Source: Hippopus hippopus (lineage: Eukaryota > Mollusca > Bivalvia > Cardiida > Cardiidae). Taken from it: 64,000 nucleotides of DNA. The position numbers were made by a program, and so were the translations under genes. Shown piece by piece: positions 23,145 through 32,429 of the stretch (the stretch's first letter is position 1; every line of letters begins with the position of its first letter). The notes under the pieces were generated by a model. That model did not search any database. It worked only from the letters and a program-made list of their open reading frames with translations, and was not told the origin of the DNA. Location of the stretch: NCBI GenBank assembly GCA_946811185.2, contig OX328113.1:806001-870000 (forward strand), read 5' to 3'.

Positions 23145-24466
23145 AAGCAAAATCTCCTGGGGTCATGAAACTTTTGATTGTGTTTAAATTTCAATATTAC
23201 CATTTGTCCTTTCCTTTTAAAATCAATATTTAAAGCCAGATAGGCTTTTTTCATTACTTTATCAATATTGATATGACTTTTTTTAATCCAAAGCGTTGAA
23301 AAAATAATTCATTTTGTGCCTGGAAAAAAAACTTATATTCGTGAATAAATATTCATATTCGTGCCCTTGTATCGTGATGTGTATTCGTATTCGTGACCTA
23401 CTGTATCGTTACAGCCCTATCAAAGACAGCACGAGATAGAGTTATGGTTCTTTTGCACTGCACTCCGTATTATTGCAACTAACACACATGCCAAGTTTCA
23501 AGTCAATCAGACTGGAGATGACAAAATTATGCTCCGGACAAGCAGAAAATGCTGTAAAAATGACGATCAAAGGGAAATAACTCAAAGACAGCACGAGGTA
23601 GAGTTATGGTTCTTTCGCACTGCACTCCGTATTCTTGCAACAAACACACATGCCAATTTTCAAGTCAATCAGACTGGAGATGACAAAATTATGCTCCAGA
23701 CAAGCAGAAAATGCTGTAAAAATGATGATCAAAGGGAAATAGCTCAAAGACAGCACGAGGTAGAGTTATGGTTCTTTCGCACTGCACTCCCCCTTAATGA
23801 GATCTATCCACCCATGAAGTTTCATAACCGTAGCTAGCATAGTTTTGGAGATATGCTTTGGACAAAATTCAAGTATGAATATAAACAAAGGGAAATAACT
23901 CAAAAATTAAGTAAGCAAGAGTTATGATTCCTGTGCACTGCACCCCCCCCCTTAATGAGATCTATCCACCCATGAAGTTTCATAACCTTAGCTAGTATAG
24001 TCTTGGAGATATGCTGCGGACAAAATTCAAGTATGAAAAACAACAAAGGGCAATAACTCAAAAATTAAGGAAGCAAGAGTTATGATTCCTGTGCACTGCA
24101 CTCCCCCTTGATGAGATCTATCCACCCATGAAGTGTCATAACCTTAGCTAGTATAGTCTTGGAGATATGCTCCGGACAAAATTCCAGTATGAAAAACAAC
24201 AAAGGGCAATAACTCAAAAATTAAGTAAGCAAGAGTTATGATTCCTGTGCACTGCACTCCGCCTTGATGAAATCTATCCACCCATGAAATTTCATAACCG
24301 TAGCTAGCATAGTTTTGGAGATATGCTCCGGACAAAGAATGGGGACGCCGCCCGCCCGTCCGCCCGCCACGGGTGATCCCATAATACGTCCCGTCTTCGA
24401 CGGGCGTATAAAAATCTATTTATATCAAAATCTACAATTAAGTATGAAGTTTATGTAATGCCAGAT

Positions 24467-24653
24467 GTCCAGATAAGATAGTAATGTTATTCTCAGTCCA
24501 TTATTTCTCTTCCCTACCCTATGTTGTAGGTACTCATTAGAATCATCTCAATGAGGCCACTGGAATGGGTACCTGTAACATAGGGTTTAGTGGAGAATTA
24601 TTAATATTTTCAATTTTGAAATCCAAATTCCTGCCTCTATCTGAAACTCTGTA
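24467..24653. mobile_element. MITE-2 copy, degraded ends
   Basis: It keeps the inner palindrome (ACCCTATGTTGTAGGTACTC and its reverse) and the adjacent 'ggagaattattaatatt'. The CAGAGCTCC ends are partly lost (TCCAGATAAG left, ATCTGAAACTCTG right). Confidence 0.7.
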
Positions 24654-24894
24654 ATGCTGTTTTCAAATTTGGTGGTCTGATACCTTTTAATTTCTTTCAA
24701 CCAATAAAATTTTTTGTCAGGATATGCTCTTAAGAACCACTGCATCAATCATGTATCGATTATGCAAATGAAGTTTCCAGAGAGAGCAAGTAGTCTCTTG
24801 GTTTTAACAAAGGACTCGTTTTCATTTTCCTTGTCACTTAAAGTTTCAGTAAAACTTAATTTTTTTTGTGAAGATTTTCTGTGTAATAAATGAT

Positions 24895-25160
24895 TCATGC
24901 ACTGGTAAAAGGAGGCCCAAGGCATCTCTGTAAAGCATGCTGCCAAGAAAGACATCACGTAATCATGAACCCATAAAATCACATTTTGTCTACCATCAAC
25001 TCCATCTGGAGACAGAAAGATCCTTTGTCATGCAGAAAATCTACAAATAACAAAAAGTTTCAATCCATTTCAGCCTGTGCGGACTGCCCAGGCTGATATG
25101 GGTCGATACTTTTTTTGCAGTTGCATTAAGCTCCCTTTTCACACAACATGGCTCATATCT
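24895..25160. repeat. Interspersed repeat R3, copy 1
   Basis: It shares order and sequence with 31530-31775: 'catctctgta', 'atgaaccca', 'aaaagttt', then 'gcaggctgat' versus 'cccaggctgatatggg', then 'cattaagc.cccttttcaca'. Class unknown. No coding capacity seen. Confidence 0.6.
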
Positions 25161-25334
25161 AATCATACGTATTAGTGTTTCACAAGAAATTTTGATGTGA
25201 GGCATAATACATACCACTAGCAAATAATAGAAGTTCTATAAGTACTACAAGTACTGTAAGTTGTTCTTCAGGTACCAACTCCACTTGATACACAGGCTTC
25301 TTCTCACTTTTATCACCGGTTTGAATTAAAACTG

Positions 25335-26194
25335 CAATGTTCTGCCGAGGATTTTAAAAAGTAGAGACAAATGTCTCACTCGTCCAGAAAAGTTTGAGAC
25401 ATTTTTAAAAATTCGGGGACAAAATCTAGTATGCATTAACATGCTTTAAAAATAAGAAATTGAAATTAGTTCCACATACTTGTTAATTGCTATGTTCTCT
25501 TTCACTGGCCAAAATGTGGATTTAAATGCAACTAACACGGCTGATTACTTCTCATTGAGACTTTCCCTACTTTACAATCTTAAAATCTCCCATGGTGGTT
25601 GATCTACGACAGACATTCTCTGCACGTCGAACATAGAGTAGTAGTTCTGGAGTTGCATGTTTTTTTTTTTTCAGTAAATGCATACTTTTTGGGTTTTTTT
25701 TAAAACACATTTTACAACCCATAAAGTTGCAGTCCTGATCATACATAGAATATTCTTTTAAATACTATGAACTGTCGTACAGGTATTTTTTTACTATCTT
25801 TTGAAGATGTTGATTGAGTGGGAGGAGTACTGGGCATCAGAACATTATCAGACTTTGAGCTCTGATTGTTGGTATGCTTTGGCTGACCATGGAAGCTTTG
25901 GATAGTACCTGGCTTTTTCGCGACATTTTCCGACTGAGATTGCAGAAGATACTTCGTCATGACAGTAAAGTACATGATCAATACTTGGTTGATGTTTTCG
26001 GTCTGCGTCCAATCAAATTTCATTTTGCATATATGCACCTTCGGCGCCCATGAAAAACACTAAATTGTAATAGTTAAGTAGCTGATTCCATGATTTTTGG
26101 TATGCGACAGGAATCGCCTTTTACCAATTTTTTCTGCAACATTTTGAATTTTTTAGTGAGAAAATCACAAATATGCGGCCTCGGCAGAACACTG
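25335..26194. mobile_element. hAT-like element CARTGTTCTGCCGAGG with 6-bp TSD
   Basis: The inverted ends are CAATGTTCTGCCGAGG (left) and CAGTGTTCTGCCGAGG (right, reversed). AAACTG lies on both sides (25329-25334 and 26195-26200). 860 bp. It contains a minus-strand open frame (25739-26038) that may be a transposase remnant. Confidence 0.82.
25739..26038 (-). pseudogene. Unrecognised frame in a hAT-like element
   Basis: About 99 codons on the minus strand. The part from MKFDWTQTENINQ to about residue 80 looks protein-like (polar, with a hydrophobic VLIMYFTVM stretch and a KKPGTIQSFHG string). By position it is probably the N-terminal end of a lost transposase, like the frame at 13855-14217. 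I do not recognise a domain. Confidence 0.35.
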
Positions 26195-26401
26195 AAACTG
26201 TAATACATAATAACATCTGATTTATAAAAATATAGTGCATTTGATGATCTAGACAGAATCTGAGTCCATATACACCAACCATTCTCAAGAACATTCTTTG
26301 TCTTATTCTCCAGATTTTTAACACACCAAATGGTTTATCTGATCAGAAGTTGTGTTACTCTCAAACTTGGACACTCTTGCAGAATAAGGCAGAACATTCT
26401 T

Positions 26402-26470
26402 AACAAGAGGGCCAAGATGGCCATGGATCACTCACCTGAATTTTTGAGAGGACCATAGCCATTTTTTTTT
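26402..26470 (-). repeat. 145-bp family 3' cap fragment
   Basis: Plus-strand AAGAGGGCCAAGATGGCCAT is the reverse of the cap that ends the 57.4-59.9 kb array (ATGGCCCTCTTG), followed by 'tcactcacctga'. Only a short piece is left. Confidence 0.55.
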
Positions 26471-26641
26471 TTGAGGTATTGAAACTTTGGAAACAAAATC
26501 ATTATTTTGCCAAGCAATTTTGAAAAGGTCACCTGTAAAAGTCATTTCAAAATCTGTCACCACCCCTAAAATCAACACCACAGCAATGATTTTAATACTT
26601 TCAAATTTAGAAAATCTTGGAGAATAGGACTGAGAACATTC

Positions 26642-26850
26642 TTAACCCTTTACCACACAATCCCGACTTTTGACAACCCTGAGAAAGAAAACATTGTGGG
26701 AAAAGGAGAAAATGCTGGTAACCAGCATTTTCTCCTTTTCCCATAATGTTTTCTACCCTTTCCAAATCAAATTTCAATTTTTGATTCACATTTATTTTGT
26801 CTTCTGCAAATGCTTTCAATATGGACTAGTCCAAAATTTTGTCATTTGGG
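26642..26850 (-). mobile_element. MITE-1 copy
   Basis: It starts TTAACCCTTTACCACAC with TTAA at 26642-26645. Its palindrome (about 26690-26754) is nearly perfect. The right end is truncated at 'gtcatttggg'. Confidence 0.85.
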
Positions 26851-26953
26851 TTGTCATCTGGTTGGCCCAGATCAATATCAATGCTTCCAATTTGGTAGAG
26901 TGCAAAATTTTGTTGCTTAGTTAAGCTTTCTATAGAAAAGTATTTTCTGTTAC

Positions 26954-27227
26954 CTGTGAATATGGGAAATAACAGCATTAAACACATCCGGGTACAGTCC
27001 AACCACAATTCCTTCAAGGGCCTCCATGGCAGTGGTGTAAGCTTTGGCATTTTTGTCGGCAGACTACTTGTGCTTCTTGATGACATGTTACAAGTTGGTG
27101 GGGCAGTTCCTGATGATGCCTGATGACGTAAACATGTTTCTATCTAATTCCCCCACAATGATTCCCAATAATGAAGCTTATTATTGAGCCCCAGCTGTTC
27201 TTGTGAAATGACCTTTGTTGTTGTTTG
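26954..27227 (-). pseudogene. Decayed coding exon of unidentified gene
   Basis: Minus-strand sequence between an acceptor (TTTACAG, 27228) and a donor (CACAG then GTAACA, exon end 26954) reads as protein in pieces. The first frame gives SFHKNSWGSIISFIIGNHC. After a frame change near GGGGGAATTAG, a second frame gives NMFTSSGIIRNCPTNL, a TAA, HVIKKHK, a TAG, then KAYTTAMEALEGIVVGLYPD and VFNAVISHIHR. The continuity of plausible protein across one frameshift and two stops suggests a dead exon. I could not assign the family with confidence. It is on the same strand as the MRCK-like exon, but there is no evidence that they belong together. Confidence 0.45.
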
Positions 27228-27277
27228 CTGTAAAGAATAAATAAATGATGAAAAATAAATTCAGTACAAGGAGATAA

Positions 27278-27365
27278 CTTTTTTGATTACCACACAATCT
27301 CCAATTCTAACTACCCTCAAGAAGAAGCCTTTGAAAACATTGTGGGAAAAGGAGTAAATGCTGGT
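27278..27365 (-). mobile_element. MITE-1 left half, broken at hairpin tip
   Basis: It runs from 'gattaccacacaatctcc' to 'aatgctggtaa' and stops exactly at the centre of the palindrome, where a 145-bp family element begins. Confidence 0.75.
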
Positions 27366-27596
27366 AAGAGAAGACACAAGAGAGCCATGATAGCCCTGAA
27401 GTTTCTCACCTGAGTCTTTTGACCAAATATGACCCATTTTCAATCTCCTTTGAGATATTATGACAAACATTCTACCAAGATTTTCATGAGTATTTGACCG
27501 AAAAAGGTTTTTCAAGGTAAAAGTTGACAATGCACGATGGACACAGCACAATCACAAAAGCTCACCTTGAAGACTTTGTGCTCAGATGAGCTAAAA
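27366..27596 (-). repeat. Short 145-bp family element with both caps
   Basis: Minus-strand copy. The 5' cap (TTTTTAGCTCATCTGAGCAC on the minus strand) is at about 27594, and the 3' cap (AGGGCTATCATGGCTCTCTT) is at about 27370-27389. One unit or so lies between. It shows that the caps and the repeat move as one element. Confidence 0.75.
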
Positions 27597-27609
27597 AGAC
27601 AGTTTCACA

Positions 27610-27738
27610 AATAGAGTCTAGTAGCTTATGTCAAAGGTAATTATATTTTGTTGTGACCCCCACAAATTCCAAAATGACCCCCATTATTTTTGACTAGGCT
27701 CTATTTTTGATGGCAAAGGAAAACCGTGAAGGCTTATT
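27610..27738 (-). mobile_element. Fragment of the CAGGGTTTTCC hAT-like element
   Basis: Reverse match to the left part of 29778-30855: 'tgtgacccccacaaattcc', 'aaaatgacccccattatttt' and 'ggcaaaggaaaaccgtg'. Confidence 0.65.
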
Positions 27739-27739
27739 A

Positions 27740-28203
27740 TGTGAACTGACTGTATTGCTTCTGGACTTAGCTAAACTACTCAAAATGAAAAATAGTTCTC
27801 CTGTTAAGATAAAGTTGGAAGATCCATACTAGCCACTATAACAAAATTGCTGGAGAGACTGTAAAATTGGGTCCAAATCTTAATTTCTACACTCCCTACC
27901 TCCCCTCATCCACCAAGTCAGAGGGAGACACCAACTCCTACTTTTATCACGGCATGGCACTTGAAGCCTCAAAGTGCCCTTCCCAGCCCCCTGCCCCCCA
28001 CCCCAATCCACCCTGCCCTTTTTTCTTCTGGCTGGAGCACTGGTTGACAATCTTCAGTTTGACTTCAGCAGGATGCAATTCTTTTCCCAGAATGCTTTTG
28101 TTTTCCCCATGTAAGGGTATACATTCATGTCCTATTTTCCTTATAAGGTATTGAATTTCCACCTGCTAAAAAAATTTGGGTCAAAATCTGGTTTAATGCC
28201 CCT
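27740..28203. other. Intergenic, nothing recognised
   Basis: Open frames here (for example 27867-28154) are proline-rich by composition and show no domain. Confidence 0.4.
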
Positions 28204-28417
28204 TTAACACTTAATGCGCAGAATCAATTATTTGCACCTTTTCAAATTGATAAAAACAGTCCAAAATAGAGCTATTTCAAGGTTATTTTCATCTGAATAT
28301 CTAATATCGTAGCAGACAGTGCAGATCAAGACCAGACTGCACGTTCTGTGCAGTCTGATCTTGATCTGCACTGTCTGCAAAAACAACTCAAGTCGGTTCC
28401 AGGGCTTTAAGGGTTAA
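28204..28417 (+). mobile_element. MITE-3 copy, TTAA-flanked
   Basis: It starts TTAACACTTAATGCG and ends AGGGTTAA, with TTAA at 28204-28207 and 28414-28417. It contains the palindrome AGACTGCACGTTCTGTGCAGTCT within longer arms (about 28323-28372). Its right TTAA is also the left TTAA of the neighbouring MITE-1. Confidence 0.75.
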
Positions 28418-28862
28418 TCCTTTATCACACAATCCCGAGTCTTAAATACCCTAAGAACAAAGCCTTTTTGAAACATTGTTAGAAAAGGAGAAAATCCTGG
28501 TAACCAGCATTGTCTCCTTTTCCCACAATGTTTTCTACCCCAACAAAGTCTAATTCAGTCATCTGAGCCTCATTTAACTCTTTACCAAACAACAAAATTA
28601 TAGACTGGTCCAAATTGAAAGAATTTGCAGACGGCAAAATGAATACGGCTGAAAAATTGAAATTCCTTTTGGGAAGGGCAGAAAATATTGTGGGAAAAGG
28701 AGAAATTGCTGGTTACAGCATTTTCTCCTTTTCCCACAATGTTTTCAAAAGACTTCTTTCTCAGGGTCGTTAAAAGTCGGGATTGTGTGGTACAGAGTTA
28801 AATGTCAGCTACAAGTGATTTCAATTTGGACAAATCTAGCTTTTTGTTGTTTGGTAAAGGGA
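28414..28862 (-). mobile_element. Outer MITE-1 copy interrupted by another MITE-1
   Basis: The left part 28414-28577 carries the palindrome. The right part resumes at 28798 ('atgtcagctacaagtg' to 'gtttggtaaaggga'). Between them lies a second MITE-1 in the opposite orientation (28574-28801). Confidence 0.85.
28574..28801 (+). mobile_element. Inner MITE-1 copy, TTAA duplicated on insertion
   Basis: The ends are TTAACTCTTTACCAAAC and GTGTGGTACAGAGTTAA. Removing it with one TTAA restores a continuous outer MITE-1. This shows directly that the family transposes into TTAA and duplicates it. The palindrome lies at about 28682-28745. Confidence 0.9.
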
Positions 28863-29062
28863 TTACCCTTGAAAAGCTAAATAAATGAAACAAAATTTTC
28901 CATTCTATAGTAAAAACCCAAATATTGGGATTCCATGTTTGATTTCCATAGAAAGAAACTTCCATAGAAGACAGCGCATATCAAAGATCAGGCAGCACAC
29001 TTTGTGCAGTCTGATCTTGTCTTCAAAAGTACCTGGAGTCATGTTTAGCAGCCTATGGGTCA
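28863..29062 (+). mobile_element. MITE-3 copy
   Basis: 'aaaagctaaataaatgaaa' at the left and 'tttagcagcctatggg' at the right are the two inverted ends. The central arm is partly decayed (AGATCAGGCAGCACACTTTG). It abuts MITE-1 on both sides. Confidence 0.7.
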
Positions 29063-29288
29063 ACTCTTTACCACATAATGCCAACTTTCAACTACCATTA
29101 GGAAGAAGTCTTTAGAAAACATTGTGGGAAAAGCAGAAAATGCTGGTAACCAGCATTTTCTCCTTTTGCCACAATGTTTTCAACTCAGTCAAAGGAAAGT
29201 TTCATCATTTGAGCCTCACTGAAATTGTTGTCTGCAAATGCTTTGAATTTGGATGGGTCTAACATTTTGTGGTGTGGTAAAGAATGAA
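29060..29288 (-). mobile_element. MITE-1 copy
   Basis: The palindrome at about 29117-29181 has one mismatch per arm (GGGAAAAGCAG, TTTTGCCAC). The flanking TTAA has decayed to TCAA and TGAA. Confidence 0.8.
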
Positions 29289-29443
29289 CTCCTTACCAAA
29301 CGACAAAAATGTCAATTTTCCCAAATATAAAGCATTTGCAGATGACAATAAATGTGCTGGTATTTGTGTCTGAAAGAGAAGACAGCTAGGTGAATGTGAG
29401 ATATGTCCATATTAAAACTATTTGCAGACAACAAATTTATAGT
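29286..29443 (+). mobile_element. MITE-1 fragments
   Basis: The left arm ('ccttaccaaacgac', 'aaagcatttgcagatgac') is present without the central palindrome, followed by another short arm piece (29412-29442). A further piece follows the MITE-2 at 29675-29711. Confidence 0.6.
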
Positions 29444-29631
29444 CAGAGCTCCAGATAAGGAGGAGTGATGGTTTTCTATATCCATTGTTACTCTTTCAAA
29501 CCTTATGTAGTGGATACTCATTAGAATCGTCTTGTTGAGGCAATTCTAATGAGTACCCATAATACAGGGCTTGGTGGAGAATAATTAATATTCTTAATTT
29601 TAAAATCAAAATCACTATAACTGGAGCTCTG
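29444..29631. mobile_element. MITE-2 copy
   Basis: The ends are CAGAGCTCCAGATAAGG and its reverse (AACTGGAGCTCTG). The inner palindrome is centred near 29535 (GATACTCATTAGAATCGTC and its reverse). It sits between MITE-1 fragments. No clear flanking duplication. Confidence 0.8.
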
Positions 29632-29777
29632 ATCAGTAGTCCACATCCTTGCATTGGCATGTCTGTGAAAGGTAGAAAACATTGTGTGGGGTAAAGATGA
29701 AAATACTGGTGAGGCCAAAACAAAATATGTGTGGTTCCAGTTACACACTTGAGAATTATATAGGGTCAATACAGGGG

Positions 29778-30855
29778 CAGGGTTTTCCCTTGGCAACAAA
29801 AATACGGGGTCATTGTGACCCACTAGTCAAAAATAATGGGGGTCATTTTGGAATTTCTGGGGGTCACAACAAAATGTAATTGGCTTAGATAGCTACTATT
29901 TGTGAAATATTGTGTGTTTATTTGTGTTTTCTATGCACTGTAAATCTTTTTATACCCTGTATGCTTTATTACATGGTGATAGATAAACAATAACACCAGT
30001 GATTCTCTATATAGAGGGAGCTTACAGCCTACATGGTTCATAAAGAGTATCTGGAGTATGCTTTATGTACACCTGTTTTTAACAAGCAAATATGCCCAAG
30101 ATAGCTGCAGAAAAGCTGTCAGATCTCAAAGTGATTTTAATCTTGCAAGAGTATCATCATGACCGCTAGTGTTTTGATCTTGCACAAGGGTTGGATTTTG
30201 AAGTTTGTGCATCTTCTATCTGTGGTAATGGGTTATTTTATTTTGTTTTTATTGTTTAATTGGTGAAAATAGCTTGTTGTCCGCCGGATTGGGAAGTCTC
30301 TATTGTTTAGCTTGATAGAGCTACCCATTTCGGCCGAAAATACATGACTTTCACCAATTAAACTGCCGATTCTTGTGGTTTGACACACGGGTCGCATTCA
30401 TGCCGCGGTTTTTAACGAATAAAAAAGTGTATCTCTTTAGCTAATTTACGGTAAACCCTCGAGACCTTGAAATGATTTTCTAAGTGCTCTTACCAGGCGT
30501 TTTATCATCTGATCTTTGTTTAAGGGCTATTCTTCCTTGCAGTCAGCAAGAATGACGTCGATTTTGACAGAGCCATATTGTTTTCATTCAAGATCGACTG
30601 GTTTAGTTTCGAGCCGTTTAAAGACGGACGGTTTTCTGGAAAAATCGATACACAGTCCAGTGTTTCGTCCCAATTTTACTTCGTACTCCACATTTTTTAT
30701 CTACTCATGGTGTCACATTGTCAGTAGTATATACGATCGTTAGTAACTCTTATCATATTTGTGTGTCAACAATGATGCACTGTTGAAAAAATAGCGCGTC
30801 ATTTTCCTTAAAAATGCGTCAAAACGCACAAAATCATGCGTCAAGGAAAACCCTG
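29778..30855. mobile_element. hAT-like element CAGGGTTTTCC, 6-bp near-TSD
   Basis: The ends are CAGGGTTTTCCCTTG (left) and CAGGGTTTTCCTTGACGC (right, reversed). The flanks are CAGGGG (29772-29777) and TAGGGG (30856-30861), one mismatch in six. 1078 bp. An open frame at 30516-30743 has no recognised domain. A fragment of the same family is at 27610-27738. Confidence 0.75.
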
Positions 30856-31400
30856 TAGGGGTGTGCAAATTTTCCCACTTGTCCACGGACAAGTTGGACT
30901 GACTTTTCCACTTGTCAGCAGTAAAAGTTTACTTCTCCAAATAAATAGCGTAAATCAGTGGTGTATTGAAAATTTGTTTTGATGAGTCTTAGTCTGCAGT
31001 CACCTACTCTTAAAAACAGTATAGGTCAAAAGAGAAGGTGCGTGTAACTTTCTCGTAAAGGAACCATGTTCAGAGCGACAACTTCCAACCTAATGGCCTG
31101 TCGAATTACCTGTCAGTTATTAGCTTCCACTTTTTGTCTTAGAGAGAGATTTATGTAAAATCGACGTTTAAAATCATTATTAAAGCAAAAAAGTCAGTTC
31201 CAAATGCCTTTGATCGGACAATGTCAAACCCACCTTTATTGTGTCATGGGTTTGCGCGTCAGACAAGTTGGGCATAGGAATTCCGCACTCGTGACAAACT
31301 GATCTGAAAGTTATTTTATTTTTCAAAAGTATTTCTTTTCAAACACACCCGAGTATAACTAACAGAGGTGAAACGACACGGAATTTTCCAGCTTTTCCAA
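30856..31400. other. Element remnant with core block
   Basis: A palindrome CTTGTCCACGGACAAG lies at about 30889-30904. 31130-31270 is a copy of the shared core block ('gatcggacaatgtcaa', 'tattgtgtcatgggttt'). The borders could not be set. Confidence 0.5.
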
Positions 31401-31529
31401 AAGATGATGATTACATTAAGGTGTTATGAAATATTATATAATCAATAGATAAAAACAATGTTTAGGGTCAGGCACAAAAAATAGACACAGTGAGGTAACC
31501 AGAACCACATATATTTAAGCCATGCCCTG

Positions 31530-31775
31530 ACATAAGGGGGCTTTGTGCATCTCTGTAACCCATCGTAACAATCAAGCCATCACATACTTATGGATCCATA
31601 ACAGCCACTTTTTTGAACTGACTCAATCATGAGGTGGACTGGTCTTTGAACAACCAGAAAATTGGCAAGTAGTGAAAAGTTTTGGCCATGGTTGGCCTGC
31701 GCAGGCTGATCGGAGTCCATACTTTTTGCAGATTCATTAAGCCCCCTTTTCACAGAGCATGGTACATTTCATATT
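31530..31775. repeat. Interspersed repeat R3, copy 2
   Basis: Collinear with 24895-25160. See that entry. Confidence 0.55.
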
Positions 31776-31785
31776 GACCTGACCA

Positions 31786-31868
31786 GCATTTTGTCTTTTC
31801 ACCACAATGCTTTCAAAAAACTTCCCCATCAGAGTTGTTAAAACATGACACTGTGTTATGAAGGGTTT
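31786..31868 (+). mobile_element. MITE-1 right half, broken at hairpin tip
   Basis: It starts ACCAGCATTTTGTC and ends at 'tatgaagggttt'. The left half is missing. Confidence 0.65.
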
Positions 31869-31915
31869 ACAAAACACCAATGAACTTTTTTATTTACACT
31901 TCTCTCTTCCAGCAA

Positions 31916-32127
31916 TTAACCCTTATCCTGCTAAATAAATGAAATGAAAGTTTCAAACAGATGATAAAAACCCAACTAATGTTATTTCAATTGATATTTT
32001 GTGGGGAAAACATCTCCTTGTCTGACAGTGTAGATCTAAGATCAGACTGCACAGAATGTGCAGTCTGATCTTGCTCTACACCGTCTGCAAAAGGTCATTA
32101 AGTCATGCTTAGCAGCCTAAGGGTTAA
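31916..32127 (+). mobile_element. MITE-3 copy, best preserved
   Basis: TTAACCCTTATCCTGCTAAAT at the left and GCTTAGCAGCCTAAGGGTTAA at the right form inverted ends of about 15 bp flanked by TTAA. The central palindrome is AGACTGCACAGAATGTGCAGTCT with extended arms (about 32027-32090). The CCC/GGG ends and TTAA target are like MITE-1, but the interior is unrelated. Confidence 0.85.
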
Positions 32128-32150
32128 TGGTTTGTCAGCTATTGCCCAAC

Positions 32151-32358
32151 TTAACCCTTATCAACTAACCCTACCTTTTTTATGACCCTAGGAAAGGTTT
32201 TTTAAATCCATGTGAGAAAAGGAGAAAAAGCTGGTAACCAGCAAATGCTTTCTACCTTTCCTGAGAACTTAGGCTTGTTCGTACTAATTCTGAATTTGTT
32301 GTCTGCAGATGTTTTGAACATGAAAAAGTATAAAATTTGTACTTCAGGAAAGGGTTAA
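32151..32358 (-). mobile_element. MITE-1 copy with shortened hairpin
   Basis: TTAACCCTTATC (32151) to GGAAAGGGTTAA (32358). The right arm of the palindrome lacks about 25 bp ('accagcaaatgctttctacc'). Confidence 0.8.
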
Positions 32359-32429
32359 CACTTTCCCAACAACCCAAAGGAAGACAGCCATTAAAAACAT
32401 TCAGAGATAATAAAATGCTGGGTAGATCT
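32355..32429 (-). mobile_element. MITE-1 left half, target of the F1 element
   Basis: TTAACACTTTCCC, then 'gaagacagcc' and 'aaatgctgggta' can be read as a decayed MITE-1 left half. The right half ('ccaacattttctac') follows the F1 element at about 35851-35880. Confidence 0.55.

Larger units (their letters stand above)
20060..23419 (+). mobile_element. Near-intact autonomous hAT transposon with 8-bp TSD
   Basis: The inverted ends are TAGAGCTCTAACAATACACT (left) and TAGGGCTGTAACGATACAGT (right, reversed). An exact 8-bp duplication TCAAAGAC flanks it (20052-20059 and 23420-23427). Subterminal 'gtattcg' motifs are repeated at both ends (20090-20160 and 23335-23400). It encodes one long transposase frame (21114-22937). 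A MITE-1 sits in the 5' region (20624-20852). Removing the element rejoins the repeat unit 'ataactcaaagacagcac' without loss, so the insertion is fairly recent. Confidence 0.93.
19544..24413 (+). mobile_element. Tandem-repeat element (pearl/Helentron-like), interrupted by a hAT
   Basis: The left border has a small hairpin (GCGGCAAATTGTCGC, 19544-19558) followed by ATACGCCCGTC (19562-19572). The right border has GACGGGCGTAT (24399-24409), its exact inverse, within a stem-loop CCCGTCTTCGACGGG. Between them are tandem units of 162 bp (19.6-20.06 and 23.42-23.79 kb) and related units of 156-158 bp (23.79-24.33 kb). Tandem cores of about 160 bp with capped ends resemble the BIV160/pearl elements of bivalves, which are considered Helitron-related. 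No helicase is present. The 3360-bp hAT at 20060-23419 was inserted later. Confidence 0.65.
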
